Positions 43,101 through 52,027 of a stretch of DNA of 64,000 nucleotides are shown here, in pieces. The notes beneath the pieces were generated by a model. The model was given only the letters and a program-made list of their open reading frames with translations. It ran no database searches and was not told the DNA's origin. The translations under genes and the position numbers were made by a program. Each line of letters starts with the position of its first letter. Position 1 is the stretch's first letter. Source of the stretch: UBA4874 sp002399435 (GTDB lineage Bacteria > Bacillota > Clostridia > Caldicoprobacterales > DTU083); NCBI GenBank assembly GCA_036823195.1, contig DAISGI010000002.1, positions 111,161-175,160 on the forward strand, in the 5' to 3' direction.

Positions 43101-43202
43101 TCTGAAACAAAGTAATCTGGAATAAAACAATCTGTAATAAAGTAATCTGGATTGAACAATCCGAAATAAAATAGCCTCAAATAAGATGACCTGAAATAAT
43201 CC
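43099..43202. repeat. 15-bp tandem repeat beginning at the aldolase stop, about 7 units
   Basis: Units of the type AATCTGAAATAAAGT at 43099, 43114, 43129, 43144, 43158, 43173 and 43188. The first unit starts inside the TAA stop. Units diverge with distance from the gene. Confidence 0.9.
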
Positions 43203-43224
43203 TGGAAAACAAGAAATCCGTCCG

Positions 43225-43276
43225 TGAAAAAGCCGCTGTCAAATCCCATAAGGGTACTTTGGCAGCGGCCTTTTTC
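43225..43276 (+). terminator. Bidirectional terminator between convergent genes
   Basis: GAAAAAGCCGCTG / CAGCGGCCTTTTTC stem with extra pairing toward the loop and a T-run. It ends the aldolase transcript and, from the other side, that of the FAD oxidoreductase at 43320-44684. Confidence 0.88.
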
Positions 43277-43319
43277 CAGTTTCATAATGTGGACGCTTCA
43301 TTCCTGACAACAAATACTA

Positions 43320-44684
43320 TCAGACAAATTGGGCCCCCTTCTCCTTCATAAGGCTCCGCACCCTGGCGCCGTCCAGCTCGTGGATTCCAACATTCTCATC
43401 CAGGGAGATGGCCGCTGCAATCCCGCAGGCTTCTCCCATGGCTCTGCAGGTCGGCATAATGCGCAGAGAACTCTGAGCAATAAAGTCCGAACCGATACAT
43501 CTTCCCGCCACCAGCAGATTGGCAATCCCTTTCACTGCCAGGCAGCGGTAAGGAATTTCATAAAAGGGCCGGCGATCTTCTTTATTTTGCCGGATCTCTA
43601 TATTGCGGAGCTTTCTCCCGTGGATATCCACCGGATAGTTCGACTGTGCAATGGCATCTTCAAATTTGCGGTGAGAAACCACATCCTCCGCCGTCAGATT
43701 ATAATCTGCAACGATCCTGCGGGATTCCCGAATACCTACCATGACAGAGATGTCGGAGATATACGCATCGTCAAACCCTTCAAAATACTTCCTGTAAAAG
43801 CGCAGCTGGCGAAGAATTGCTTTCTTCCCGTGCAGCTGGACATACGTCAGATCCCCATTATCCGTTCCGTTTGTGTTTTCAAAGAACTCCGGGCAATTGA
43901 ATGCCAGGCAGTCCTTCCGGCCGGGTATGCTGAATACCTGCCAATAAATCGCATCTTCCCGGGTAATGTCCCCTTTCTCCACCGCATCCAGAAATACGGG
44001 CTCAAGAGGCCATTTGCCTGTATTGGGAATGGTCATGGCCGTACTGATCCCCCGGTCCGGATCGACCTCCTCCGGCTGATCCCGATTCTCATATCGCTGT
44101 ACAAAGTTCCAGAATTTTGGAATATCAATCCCTCCGATCATATAGCGAAGGGAAACCGGCTGGTTTTTCCCCGTCTCTTCCTCACCGGCCGTAAAGTCAG
44201 CTTCTGCCAGATAAGAAACATCTCCATCTCCCGTTGCATCGATGTAAACCTTTCCGGTGATCAGGCCTTTGCCGGATTTGTTATGAACGACAATCCCCTG
44301 GATCGCATTGCCTTCTTTTTTAACACCGGTAATCAACGTATGGTAAAGGATTCTGACGTTTTCCTTCAGCAACAGGTCTTCCAGAACAATGGAGATCATA
44401 AGCGGATCAAACGATGATCCATCTCCGCTGGCAGCCCCCAGCGCCAGCAATCTTTCATTGATCTCCTGACTCAAATAGGAATTCATGGGATTCCCCCTGA
44501 TATGGGTGTGCATCATCGGCGTTACCAGGGACAAAGGTGCACTTCCCCCAGCAATACCAAACTGCTCGATCAGGGCAACGGATTTCCCTTCCCTTGCCGC
44601 TGCAATGGCTGCTATGGAACCGGCCGTTCCGGCACCGCATACCACAACATCTGCCGTAACGGTAAACTGATATTCTGAATTCAT
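43320..44684 (-). CDS. FAD-dependent oxidoreductase (FAD_oxidored family)
   Basis: A 454-residue flavoprotein. Rossmann motif VVCGAGTAGSIAAIAAAREG near residues 14-33, IEQFGIAGG, VYIDATGDGDVSYLAEADF near 170, and the C-terminal FAD motif RIMPTCRAMGEACGIAAAIS. Members are common in sugar, cyclitol and glycoside gene clusters of Firmicutes and Bacteroidetes, often oxidising a sugar hydroxyl to a keto group or acting on plant glycosides. A second member is encoded at 60887-62239. It lies downstream of the GH130 gene on the same strand. Substrate unknown. Confidence 0.85.
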   Translation of the reverse strand: MNSEYQFTVTADVVVCGAGTAGSIAAIAAAREGKSVALIEQFGIAGGSAPLSLVTPMMHTHIRGNPMNSYLSQEINERLLALGAASGDGSSFDPLMISIVLEDLLLKENVRILYHTLITGVKKEGNAIQGIVVHNKSGKGLITGKVYIDATGDGDVSYLAEADFTAGEEETGKNQPVSLRYMIGGIDIPKFWNFVQRYENRDQPEEVDPDRGISTAMTIPNTGKWPLEPVFLDAVEKGDITREDAIYWQVFSIPGRKDCLAFNCPEFFENTNGTDNGDLTYVQLHGKKAILRQLRFYRKYFEGFDDAYISDISVMVGIRESRRIVADYNLTAEDVVSHRKFEDAIAQSNYPVDIHGRKLRNIEIRQNKEDRRPFYEIPYRCLAVKGIANLLVAGRCIGSDFIAQSSLRIMPTCRAMGEACGIAAAISLDENVGIHELDGARVRSLMKEKGAQFV

Positions 44685-44744
44685 AATCGTTCAAACCTCC
44701 TCTGAAGTGTATTATACTATGCAAAGCAAGAAAGACAAAAGCCT

Positions 44745-44825
44745 TTATTTTATCGTATCCTTATTCTCTTCATGCTATTTCTCCATGGCGGCTTCATATT
44801 CCCTTCCGCCGGTGTTCCCCCATTG
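44745..44825 (-). pseudogene. Remnant 3' end of a second sugar-binding lipoprotein gene
   Basis: Read on the minus strand, this stretch encodes TGGREYEAAMEK, a stop, then HEENKDTIK and a stop. It aligns residue for residue with the C-terminus of the intact solute-binding protein at 46229-47818 (TGGKEYEAAMKK-W-HDENKDTMK). A TGG to TAG change made the internal stop (44775-44777). Nucleotide similarity extends over roughly 75 bp. No more of the gene remains because GH130 coding sequence starts just upstream. Confidence 0.85.
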
Positions 44826-44863
44826 GGGTCTGTGCAATGACCTGTTGCTTTGGCCCTCTGTTT

Positions 44864-45871
44864 TCAGCTGCAGAGCGGTCTGCAAAGTGCAATCAGATCC
44901 TCCACACTGGCTGTTGCCAGACACTCCACGGTATCTGAAGCTCCATAGTAGATTTTTACCTCGCCATCATCTTCCAGAATCATTCCGCCCGGGAAAATCA
45001 CGTTGGTACGAAATCCTTTCTCCGCTTCCCAACCGGTCTCCGGCGTGATCAAAGGGAGCCGGGATAAGCCGATCACCTTTCCGGGATTTTCCTGATCCAA
45101 CAGCATAATGCCGGTACAATAGCATTTGGTCCACTTATCCTCCCAGCCATTTTTACCCCGGCTGTCGTCACGCTGAACTGCATGAAACAGTGTGAGCCAA
45201 CCATATTTTGTTTTGATCGGCGGTGCCCCGGGCCCTATTTTGTCATTGGCAAACGGAACATCCTCCACCGTCAGGACCAGTTTGGAATCCCCCCAATAGT
45301 GCAGGTCCGGCGAAAAGGACATCCAGATATCGAACCGATCCTTACCACCCCGGGAGTAAACAGGGAATGGCCGCTCCATCCGTACATATCTGTCATGGAT
45401 CTTTTCCGGAAACAGCACCATGTTGCGATTATCGGGGACTGTCATGGAAAGTACTTCAATTTTTTCAAAGTCCTCTGTTACTGCGATCCCGCCCCGCAAG
45501 CCATGTTTGGTATCCACTGCAAAACACAGACAGGCTCGTCCGCCGAGAATCGTCAGTCTGGGATCATATACTCTGGTAACCTCCGGATCCCCCAGATCCC
45601 CGGCAGTCAAAAAAGGCTTTTTCCTCACAGACCATTTCCTTCCGTCATCGCTAAACGCGATGCCAAGATTGCATCCGCGAAAACCATGTCCGGGAATGGG
45701 ATCATAATCGTTGCGGAACACCATGACATATTTCCCCTCGTATTTGGCGACACCTGCATTGAAGATACAATCAGCAGGATAGGGGATATCTTTGGCAGAA
45801 AGTACCGGGGCTCCATCGTTGTATCGATGTATAACCGGGCTTGTTTTATATTCCGGCATCATTTGTGGCAT
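44864..45871 (-). CDS. GH130 glycoside phosphorylase
   Basis: A 335-residue five-bladed propeller enzyme of glycoside hydrolase family 130, which phosphorolyses (some members hydrolyse) beta-mannosides. Features: FNAGVAKYEGKYVMVFRN, the conserved VYDPRLTILGG, MERPFPVYSRGG, IGPGAPPIKTKYGWLTLFHA and NVIFPGGMI...IYYGASDT. GAGAGGAAG precedes ATG 45871; upstream in-frame codons run into a transporter remnant and were rejected. It sits between two fragments of a decayed ABC transporter and downstream of the intact one, so its substrate is probably an imported beta-mannooligosaccharide or related glycoside. Confidence 0.9.
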   Translation of the reverse strand: MPQMMPEYKTSPVIHRYNDGAPVLSAKDIPYPADCIFNAGVAKYEGKYVMVFRNDYDPIPGHGFRGCNLGIAFSDDGRKWSVRKKPFLTAGDLGDPEVTRVYDPRLTILGGRACLCFAVDTKHGLRGGIAVTEDFEKIEVLSMTVPDNRNMVLFPEKIHDRYVRMERPFPVYSRGGKDRFDIWMSFSPDLHYWGDSKLVLTVEDVPFANDKIGPGAPPIKTKYGWLTLFHAVQRDDSRGKNGWEDKWTKCYCTGIMLLDQENPGKVIGLSRLPLITPETGWEAEKGFRTNVIFPGGMILEDDGEVKIYYGASDTVECLATASVEDLIALCRPLCS

Positions 45872-45897
45872 AAATAAGTCTTCCTCTCCTAAATTTT

Positions 45898-45924
45898 TTA
45901 TCCTTTCACGGATCCTATGGTCGG
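45898..45924 (-). pseudogene. Remnant C-terminus of a sugar ABC permease
   Basis: Encodes TIGSVKG followed by a stop on the minus strand. 21 bases (45902-45922) are identical to the end of the intact permease gene (47937-47957), which ends MTIGSVKG. Nothing recognisable remains upstream. It implies a second transporter copy that has been deleted. Confidence 0.7.
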
Positions 45925-46133
45925 GACCATAACGGCAAACCCAGGTTTCTGCTACCGTAGCAACAGCTGACAATAAGGTCAGAAAAACAGATAGTATTAC
46001 AAAGTTTCATTTGAAGCATCCGTTGTATCGAAAGGCGCTTATAAATATTTGTAATCACTCTTTTGTCAGTATCTTCAGTTCTTGTACTCATACAGTTTCC
46101 CTCAGCGTCTATTATACACTACACAGCATAAAC

Positions 46134-46176
46134 AGAGCCTGATAAATCCAGATTTGTTTATGGTTTATCAGGCTCT
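46134..46176 (-). terminator. Stem-loop downstream of the solute-binding protein gene
   Basis: AGAGCCTGATAAA / TTTATCAGGCTCT, a perfect 13-bp stem with a 17-nt loop and a short T-rich tail on the minus strand. The remaining gap between 45925 and 46133 shows only small imperfect inverted repeats. Confidence 0.7.
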
Positions 46177-46228
46177 GCTTTCCTGGTTGGTTATTGCACT
46201 TTTTACGGCTTGCTTCGTGTAGTATTTC

Positions 46229-47818
46229 CTACTTCATCGTATCTTTGTTCTCATCATGCCATTTCTTCATTGCGGCTTCATATTCCTTTCCGCCGGTCTT
46301 ATCCCATTCCGCAATGATATTGTCAATGGCTTTCTTTGGATCTCCCCCATCTGCGATGGCCTGAATCAGTTTGTCATTCACCATAGTTCCCAGGGCAGCA
46401 TCATTGTCCCGAACTTCCGGCAGTGATGAAGCATAGGATTCATAATAGTTTTTTACCTCATAGTCTCCCACTCTGGAGTTCATCTGATCATACATTTCCG
46501 CCATGGCATCCGTCTTCCTGGCTCTCGCCTGCCACATCTTAAAGGCCACATCAGTTTGCAAAACACCGGTGAACTTATCCGAATTGGTGAAGTCATTGAA
46601 CGCAGGGAAAATAGGATAATAACTGCCATCCTTTATTTCATAGGATTTACCTTCTTCTCCAATGTAGATCTTTTTAAAGTTCTCCTTGTCGGATATAATG
46701 TTGAACCAGTTGATGGCATGTTCCGGATTTTTTGCCGTCTTGGGAATGCAGGAAAGCGCGGAAATTCCCTGCCTTAAATAAACAACCGGTTTCGTGTTGG
46801 CGTCTTTCGCCAGAAAAGTGGCAACCTGAACCTTGGCATCGCTGCCTGTTGCTTTAAACGCTTCATAGATACCATCAATGGCCCAAAACATAACCGGATA
46901 AGCCAATGCGGTCCCGTTGGTAAATTTCTCCTTTGCGGTATCAATGGTATTAATCGGCATGTCATTATCCAGCAAACCTTCCTTGTACAGCTTCTGCATA
47001 TAGGCAAGATAATCGACCACAGCAGGATTCTTGATACGAGGCAGGTATTCACCGTCTACCTCATACCAGCCTGCATCACCCATTCCAAAACCAGCCATAA
47101 CATAATTCAGCCAAGCACTTGCCATGGTTGTCAGGGCCGGCTTTCCGGTTTTATCTGTGTACGCCTTCAGCACGTTGTAAAAATCATTCAGATTGGCCGG
47201 CACTTCTTTCCCCAACTCTTTCATATATTTCATGTTGAAACCTATTCCGCCTTTTAATATACCATAGGGATCTCCGCCTGGCTGCGGGCCATCAAATGCT
47301 TCATGAGGGATGCCATAGATCACACCATCTTCGGTTGTTACAGATTGAAGCGCCATATCGGAAACTCCAGCAAGAATGTTTTTCCCATACTTATCCAGCA
47401 GGGGCTTCAAATCCTGCAAGGCATTCTTTTCAAATAACTGATTTGCTGAGCTTGCACCAATTCTCATAATTAAATCATAGGATTCCCCGCCTGAAATATC
47501 CAGAATCAGTTTTTTATCGGCATTTTCCTGAGGTAAATTGAACCATTTCACCTTATAACCGGTCATTTCTTCTTCCAATTTGTTGGCGGGCTGTTCATTA
47601 AAGTTATAAGCCTCGTAGCCTGTCAATATTTTCAGCTCTGGCTTTTTTCCGGACAAAGCGGATTCATTGAACTTTCCAGAATCCTTTCCGGATTTTGAAG
47701 TGGTTACCGGTTTTTTTGTGCTCCCCTTTCCTGCATTGGTTTTGTCCACACCTCCGGAGCATGCAGTCATGGAAAGCATCAAAACAGCTGCGAGAAAGAA
47801 ACTTAGTAATTTTTTCAT
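46229..47818 (-). CDS. Sugar ABC transporter substrate-binding lipoprotein
   Basis: A 529-residue extracellular binding protein of the large LplA/YtcQ type. The signal peptide with lipobox LSMTAC has Cys20 as the lipidated residue. A Ser/Lys-rich linker follows, then the binding domain (PELKILTGYEAYNF onward). With the two permeases upstream it imports oligosaccharides or glycosides. No ATPase gene is present; such systems usually share an MsmX-like ATPase encoded elsewhere. GGAGGCTCATAGTAC precedes the ATG. Control is probably by the divergent YesM/YesN pair. Confidence 0.92.
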   Translation of the reverse strand: MKKLLSFFLAAVLMLSMTACSGGVDKTNAGKGSTKKPVTTSKSGKDSGKFNESALSGKKPELKILTGYEAYNFNEQPANKLEEEMTGYKVKWFNLPQENADKKLILDISGGESYDLIMRIGASSANQLFEKNALQDLKPLLDKYGKNILAGVSDMALQSVTTEDGVIYGIPHEAFDGPQPGGDPYGILKGGIGFNMKYMKELGKEVPANLNDFYNVLKAYTDKTGKPALTTMASAWLNYVMAGFGMGDAGWYEVDGEYLPRIKNPAVVDYLAYMQKLYKEGLLDNDMPINTIDTAKEKFTNGTALAYPVMFWAIDGIYEAFKATGSDAKVQVATFLAKDANTKPVVYLRQGISALSCIPKTAKNPEHAINWFNIISDKENFKKIYIGEEGKSYEIKDGSYYPIFPAFNDFTNSDKFTGVLQTDVAFKMWQARARKTDAMAEMYDQMNSRVGDYEVKNYYESYASSLPEVRDNDAALGTMVNDKLIQAIADGGDPKKAIDNIIAEWDKTGGKEYEAAMKKWHDENKDTMK

Positions 47819-47859
47819 GTACTATGAGCCTCCTTATAGCATCCTGATTTTTTTATTTC

Positions 47860-47895
47860 AATCCAGGGACCGGATAACCATTCCATCCCTGGATT
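47860..47895 (-). promoter_or_regulatory. Intercistronic stem-loop before the binding-protein gene
   Basis: AATCCAGGGA / TCCCTGGATT, a perfect 10-bp stem with a 16-nt loop, between permease and binding-protein genes, with no T-run on the transcribed strand. It probably blocks 5' decay or marks a processing site so that the binding-protein mRNA outlasts the permease mRNA. Confidence 0.6.
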
Positions 47896-47932
47896 TGAAG
47901 TACAATGAAGATTTCACTCAACAGTCCAACTG

Positions 47933-48820
47933 TCACCCTTTCACGGATCCTATGGTCATGCCCTTCACAAAATACTTCTGCAGGAAGGGATAAAGGATCA
48001 GGATGGGTACCGTGGATACCACAATGGTAGCGGAACGAACGCTCTCTCCCGTCAAATTCATGGCGGAATCAATGTCCGCAATGTTCCCAGCTTCATCAAT
48101 GGTGTTCATCGCTTCGGTAATCAGATCATACAGATACTGCTGCAGGGGTTTCAGGGAGGCATCCGTGATATACAGAACCCCGGACATATAATTGTTCCAG
48201 AACCCTACCCCATAAAACAGGGTCACCGTCGCCAATACCGGCAGTGACATGGGAAGCACAATCTGGACCAAAGTGCACATATTGGACGCCCCGTCTATCT
48301 TTGCCGCTTCTTCTACGGTCTCCGGCAGGGATTCAAAATAATTCTTTACGATGAACATATTGAAAACCGAAAAGACACCGGAGAACACCAGAGCCCATAT
48401 GGTATTGATCAGTTTCAGGGACCGGTACATCAGATAATTGGGAACCATGCCGGCATTGAACAGCATCACAAAAACAAAGATGTACAAAAAGAACTTCCGT
48501 CCCCTCAGCTTTGGCTTGGAGAGCGGGTACGCCACAGAAACCGTCAGCAGCATGGCAATCAAAGTGCCCAGTATGGTAACGATGACCGAAACCCGGAAGG
48601 AACCGCCAAACTCCGGCTTCTTTAATACATAAAGCACCGTATCAATCTGCGGATCGATGGGCCAGAAGGATACCAGACCTGCAATCACCGGACCCTCCGA
48701 ACTGAAGGCCTTGGCCACCACCTGCAGCACAGGAAGCAGGGTTACCACTCCAAACAGACACATGACCGTGATATTGATCACATCAAATGCTGTAACTTTC
48801 CTTTTTCTTCTTTCTTTCAT
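47933..48820 (-). CDS. Sugar ABC transporter permease (LplC type)
   Basis: A 295-residue inner-membrane permease of the CUT1 family. Six predicted helices; the ATPase-contact (EAA) loop ETVEEAAKIDGASNM is near residue 168, and the C-terminus FVKGMTIGSVKG is characteristic. It pairs with the LplB-type permease 32 nt upstream and the lipoprotein downstream. Confidence 0.93.
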   Translation of the reverse strand: MKERRKRKVTAFDVINITVMCLFGVVTLLPVLQVVAKAFSSEGPVIAGLVSFWPIDPQIDTVLYVLKKPEFGGSFRVSVIVTILGTLIAMLLTVSVAYPLSKPKLRGRKFFLYIFVFVMLFNAGMVPNYLMYRSLKLINTIWALVFSGVFSVFNMFIVKNYFESLPETVEEAAKIDGASNMCTLVQIVLPMSLPVLATVTLFYGVGFWNNYMSGVLYITDASLKPLQQYLYDLITEAMNTIDEAGNIADIDSAMNLTGESVRSATIVVSTVPILILYPFLQKYFVKGMTIGSVKG

Positions 48821-48852
48821 GGATCAGCAATTCCTTTCTATGATGGTGTCCG

Positions 48853-49845
48853 CTACCAGATACTTTTCCCGGTGGCCTTTTTGGCAAATCGATTGGAAGA
48901 CAGGACCAGAATCAGTCCGATGATGGAGTTGAACAGCCCAACCGCCGTGCCGGTGCTGAAATCCATCTTGCCAAGGCCCATCCGATAAACATAGGTGCCG
49001 ATGATATCCGCCGAATCATAAACCGTTGGATTGTACATGGCAAAAATCTGTCCAAACCCGGCGTCCATAATACTTCCCATCCGCATGATCAGCATCATGA
49101 CAACAGTGGGAAGCAGTCCCGGGAGTGTAATATACCATATCTGCTGAAAACGGGAGGCACCGTCCACCACAGCGGCCTCATAGCATTCCTGATCCAGTCC
49201 GGCTATGGCAGCGAAGTAGATAATCGAACTCCATCCGATCTCCTTCCACCCATCGGAAAAAATCAGAACCTTTCGGAAAACGCTGTTGTCCATCATAAAC
49301 TTCACTTTCTCAAATCCCAGATCCACCAGCATCTTATTGACAGGCCCCGTGGAACTCAGCAAGGTAACGAACAAACCGGCAACAACCGCCCAGGAAAGAA
49401 AATGTGGCAGATAGACAACCAGCTGCAGGCCTTTCTGAAACTTCACACTGCGGACCTCATTCAGGAAAATCGCAAACAGAATGGGGATCGGAAAGATAAA
49501 GATGATCTTGTAGAAACTGATGAGCAGCGTATTGGTCAGTGCCCGTTTGAAATCCGAACGGGCAAATACATTGATAAAATACTTGAATCCCACCCACGGG
49601 CTGGCACCGATGGACTTCCAGGGCGTGTCCGCCGCAAAAAGATTATAGTCCTTGAATGCAAGAGTGATCCCATACATGGGTATGAGATGGAACAGTATTA
49701 CAAACACCAATGCCGGGACCATCAAAAGATACATGTCATAGTTCCTGAAAAAATATCTTCCGAAGGATTCCTTTTTCGTGGGCTGCATGAGCTGCGGCCT
49801 TCCCCCAGCTGAAACATTTTCGATCGTTTTCGTTTCTCTGCTCAT
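48853..49845 (-). CDS. Sugar ABC transporter permease (LplB type)
   Basis: A 330-residue CUT1 permease with a polar N-terminal tail of about 35 residues, six helices, and the EAA loop ECYEAAVVDGASRFQQIW near residue 225. First gene of the transporter operon, reading away from the YesN-like regulator. GGGGAAAGA precedes the ATG. The first extracellular loop carries AFKDYNLFAADTPWKSI, typical of the LplB/YteP subgroup. Confidence 0.93.
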   Translation of the reverse strand: MSRETKTIENVSAGGRPQLMQPTKKESFGRYFFRNYDMYLLMVPALVFVILFHLIPMYGITLAFKDYNLFAADTPWKSIGASPWVGFKYFINVFARSDFKRALTNTLLISFYKIIFIFPIPILFAIFLNEVRSVKFQKGLQLVVYLPHFLSWAVVAGLFVTLLSSTGPVNKMLVDLGFEKVKFMMDNSVFRKVLIFSDGWKEIGWSSIIYFAAIAGLDQECYEAAVVDGASRFQQIWYITLPGLLPTVVMMLIMRMGSIMDAGFGQIFAMYNPTVYDSADIIGTYVYRMGLGKMDFSTGTAVGLFNSIIGLILVLSSNRFAKKATGKSIW

Positions 49846-49904
49846 TCTTTCCCCTCTGTTCCATACTTGATCTAAGAAGAACTACCAGCATTATTATTTT
49901 ATCT

Positions 49905-49933
49905 GATATATTGTTAAATGTATATATGTTCAA
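49905..49933 (-). promoter_or_regulatory. Candidate promoter of the sugar transporter operon
   Basis: Minus strand TTGAAC (49928-49933), 17-nt spacer, TATATC (49905-49910). The 377-bp divergent region also holds the 39-bp duplication below; no other element is recognisable. Confidence 0.45.
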
Positions 49934-50116
49934 CTGCTAAAAGTTAGCACATAATTTAAGAGACTGGAATGGCCCGGACGGTGTATTGATATTTTCTTTT
50001 GATTATTTACACTATCTTGCTTTCTCAGGCCTCCGGTCAAGTTGATAAAAGATGTGGCTTATATTATAATAAATATGGTAAATTCATGCCGTTTCGACAT
50101 TTTCTTATAACAACAA

Positions 50117-50194
50117 AAGGGAAGCTTATTCCCTCAGGTTACTGAGAATTGTTTGAAGGGAAGCTTATTCCCTCAGGTTACTGAGAATTGTTTG
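50117..50194. repeat. Perfect 39-bp tandem duplication upstream of the YesN-like gene
   Basis: Two identical copies at 50117-50155 and 50156-50194. Each contains two small dyads: GGGAAGCTTATTCCC and CTCAGGTTACTGAG. It lies 28 bp before the regulator's start and could be a duplicated operator or leader hairpin. Confidence 0.93.
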
Positions 50195-50222
50195 AGGTGT
50201 GTTCATGGAGGTCGGTTGATGT

Positions 50223-51734
50223 ATGTACAAAATGCTGGTGATAGAAGATGAACCTGCGACCATATATGGAATAAAAACTGCTGTGAACTGGGAACGGCTT
50301 GATGTCATTATTTGCGGCGAGGCTTCCAACGGTTTGGAGGCTTATCCGCTCATTGAGGATCTCTCGCCGGATATCATCCTGTGCGATATCCGTATGCCGA
50401 AAATGGACGGCATTACATTGATCAGTGAAATCCAGCCCCGTTATCCCGGGATCAAGGTGATCTTTATAAGCGGTTATTCCGATAAGGAATACCTGAAAAA
50501 GGCAATCAAGCTGAATGTAGTGGACTATTTGTACAAGCCCCTGGAATTATCGGAACTGATACAGGCCGTGGAAAAGGCAAAAAAGGCCTGCCGGATGCAT
50601 ATCACTGCGCAGAATATACCCGACAATAATCTGGCTTTGAACCTCATTCAGGAAGGATGGCATCCGAGCATGGATGTAAACAGGCTTCCTATCCGCCTGA
50701 ACGAGTCCCTGATTACCGTGATCGCGAAATTTAATGTGAGCCTGGACAGTTCGCTGGAGAATGAATCCATTACGCTTAATCGCTATCTCCCGGATTTTCA
50801 AGAGATTTTTTCCGAAGCCTTCCGGAAGCATTATGTTGCTTCTCCTCTGAATAACAGTCTCATACTGCATGCCAATCTCCCTTCGGATCCTCTGCAGTGC
50901 AGGGAAAGCTTTCATCGACTGAATGAACTTTTCGGGCTGGCACAGGGAGCTGCCCGGCACATGACAATGGGAATCAGCAATCCAGTGGAATCCGCTGCTT
51001 CCCTGAAGGAGTCCTTTCAGCAAGCCAGAATGGCAGTGCATTCTTCTTTCCTGACCGGCTATGGCAAGCAGATTTTTTACAGAGACCTGAGCAGGACACC
51101 TTTCCGTCCTTCCCCGGATCTGGAGAATCGTTTCTTCCACCAGATCAGCGTGAACAATATGGCAACCGCCATTGACTTCCTGGAAGATTATATTGACTAC
51201 ATGAAGAAATGTCGTCCGGAAGACATTCCGGCCATCAAAGACGAGCTGGCCAGCATTTTTTTCCGCCTGAACCAAGAGCTGAAAGGACAGGAAGGGATGG
51301 AGCGATCCTTCGTCACCGAGACTATTAACTACGCTTTGGAGATTACGGATATTCAAAAATATCTGATGCGCCTCCTGAAACAGATTTTATCCCAAATTAA
51401 CAACCTGGATAACAAAGGTCGGATTATCTTCGATACGGAAAAGTATATTCTGGAAAACTACGATAACGATCTGAGCATTCAAAAGATTGCTGATCACGTG
51501 TTTATTACCCCCACCTATCTCTGCCACCTTTATAAAACCAAAACCGGCAGAACCATCAATCAGTTTATTCTGGAGGTCAAGATGAACAAATCCAGAAAAC
51601 TGATTACGGAGACCAACATGAAAATCAAGGAGATTTCTGAAAAGATGGGGTACAGCAATCAAAACTACTTCACGCGGACATTTACAAAATATTTTGGGGT
51701 TACACCGAGTACCTTCCGCAATAAAAGGCTCTGA
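50223..51734 (+). CDS. YesN-type AraC response regulator
   Basis: A 503-residue response regulator. The N-terminal receiver domain has the acceptor Asp55 in LCDIRMPKMDG and KPLE after the conserved Lys near 106. A middle region follows, and a C-terminal pair of AraC helix-turn-helices (SIQKIADHVFITPTYLCHLY and KIKEISEKMGYSNQNYFTR) ends the protein. GGAGGTCGG precedes the ATG. With the downstream YesM-like kinase it should sense the sugar and activate the divergent transporter operon. Confidence 0.93.
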   Translation: MYKMLVIEDEPATIYGIKTAVNWERLDVIICGEASNGLEAYPLIEDLSPDIILCDIRMPKMDGITLISEIQPRYPGIKVIFISGYSDKEYLKKAIKLNVVDYLYKPLELSELIQAVEKAKKACRMHITAQNIPDNNLALNLIQEGWHPSMDVNRLPIRLNESLITVIAKFNVSLDSSLENESITLNRYLPDFQEIFSEAFRKHYVASPLNNSLILHANLPSDPLQCRESFHRLNELFGLAQGAARHMTMGISNPVESAASLKESFQQARMAVHSSFLTGYGKQIFYRDLSRTPFRPSPDLENRFFHQISVNNMATAIDFLEDYIDYMKKCRPEDIPAIKDELASIFFRLNQELKGQEGMERSFVTETINYALEITDIQKYLMRLLKQILSQINNLDNKGRIIFDTEKYILENYDNDLSIQKIADHVFITPTYLCHLYKTKTGRTINQFILEVKMNKSRKLITETNMKIKEISEKMGYSNQNYFTRTFTKYFGVTPSTFRNKRL

Positions 51735-51785
51735 CTATTGATACGTGGATCTTACTGATAAGAGGGTTCTGAACGACACAAGGGC

Positions 51786-51885
51786 NNNNNNNNNNNNNNN
51801 NNNNNNNNNNNNNNNNNNNNNNNNNNNNNNNNNNNNNNNNNNNNNNNNNNNNNNNNNNNNNNNNNNNNNNNNNNNNNNNNNNNNN
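51786..51885. other. Assembly gap of 100 N flanked by 23-bp identical ends
   Basis: Exactly 100 N between two copies of a 23-bp sequence (51763-51785 and 51886-51908, starting AGGGTTCTGAACG). The spacer between regulator and kinase genes is therefore probably shorter than shown or holds a collapsed repeat. Confidence 0.97.
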
Positions 51886-52027
51886 AGGGTTCTGAACGAC
51901 ACAAGGGCTTTGACTGATACCTGAACTACGGGGATCCTGAAAGATAAGAAATTTCAGCGCTTCCTTCTGTTGATCAGCTAAATTTTCCCGAGGACCCGAA
52001 TGTAAAAGAAGGAGGAAAGCGACCCGT

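Noticed and set aside
43058..43285. 75-codon minus-strand frame with DYFIT-like pentamers resembling a pentapeptide-repeat protein
   Set aside because: The periodicity comes from the 15-bp DNA repeat, and the frame crosses a terminator and the aldolase 3' end; the pentamers do not fit the A(D/N)LXX pattern.
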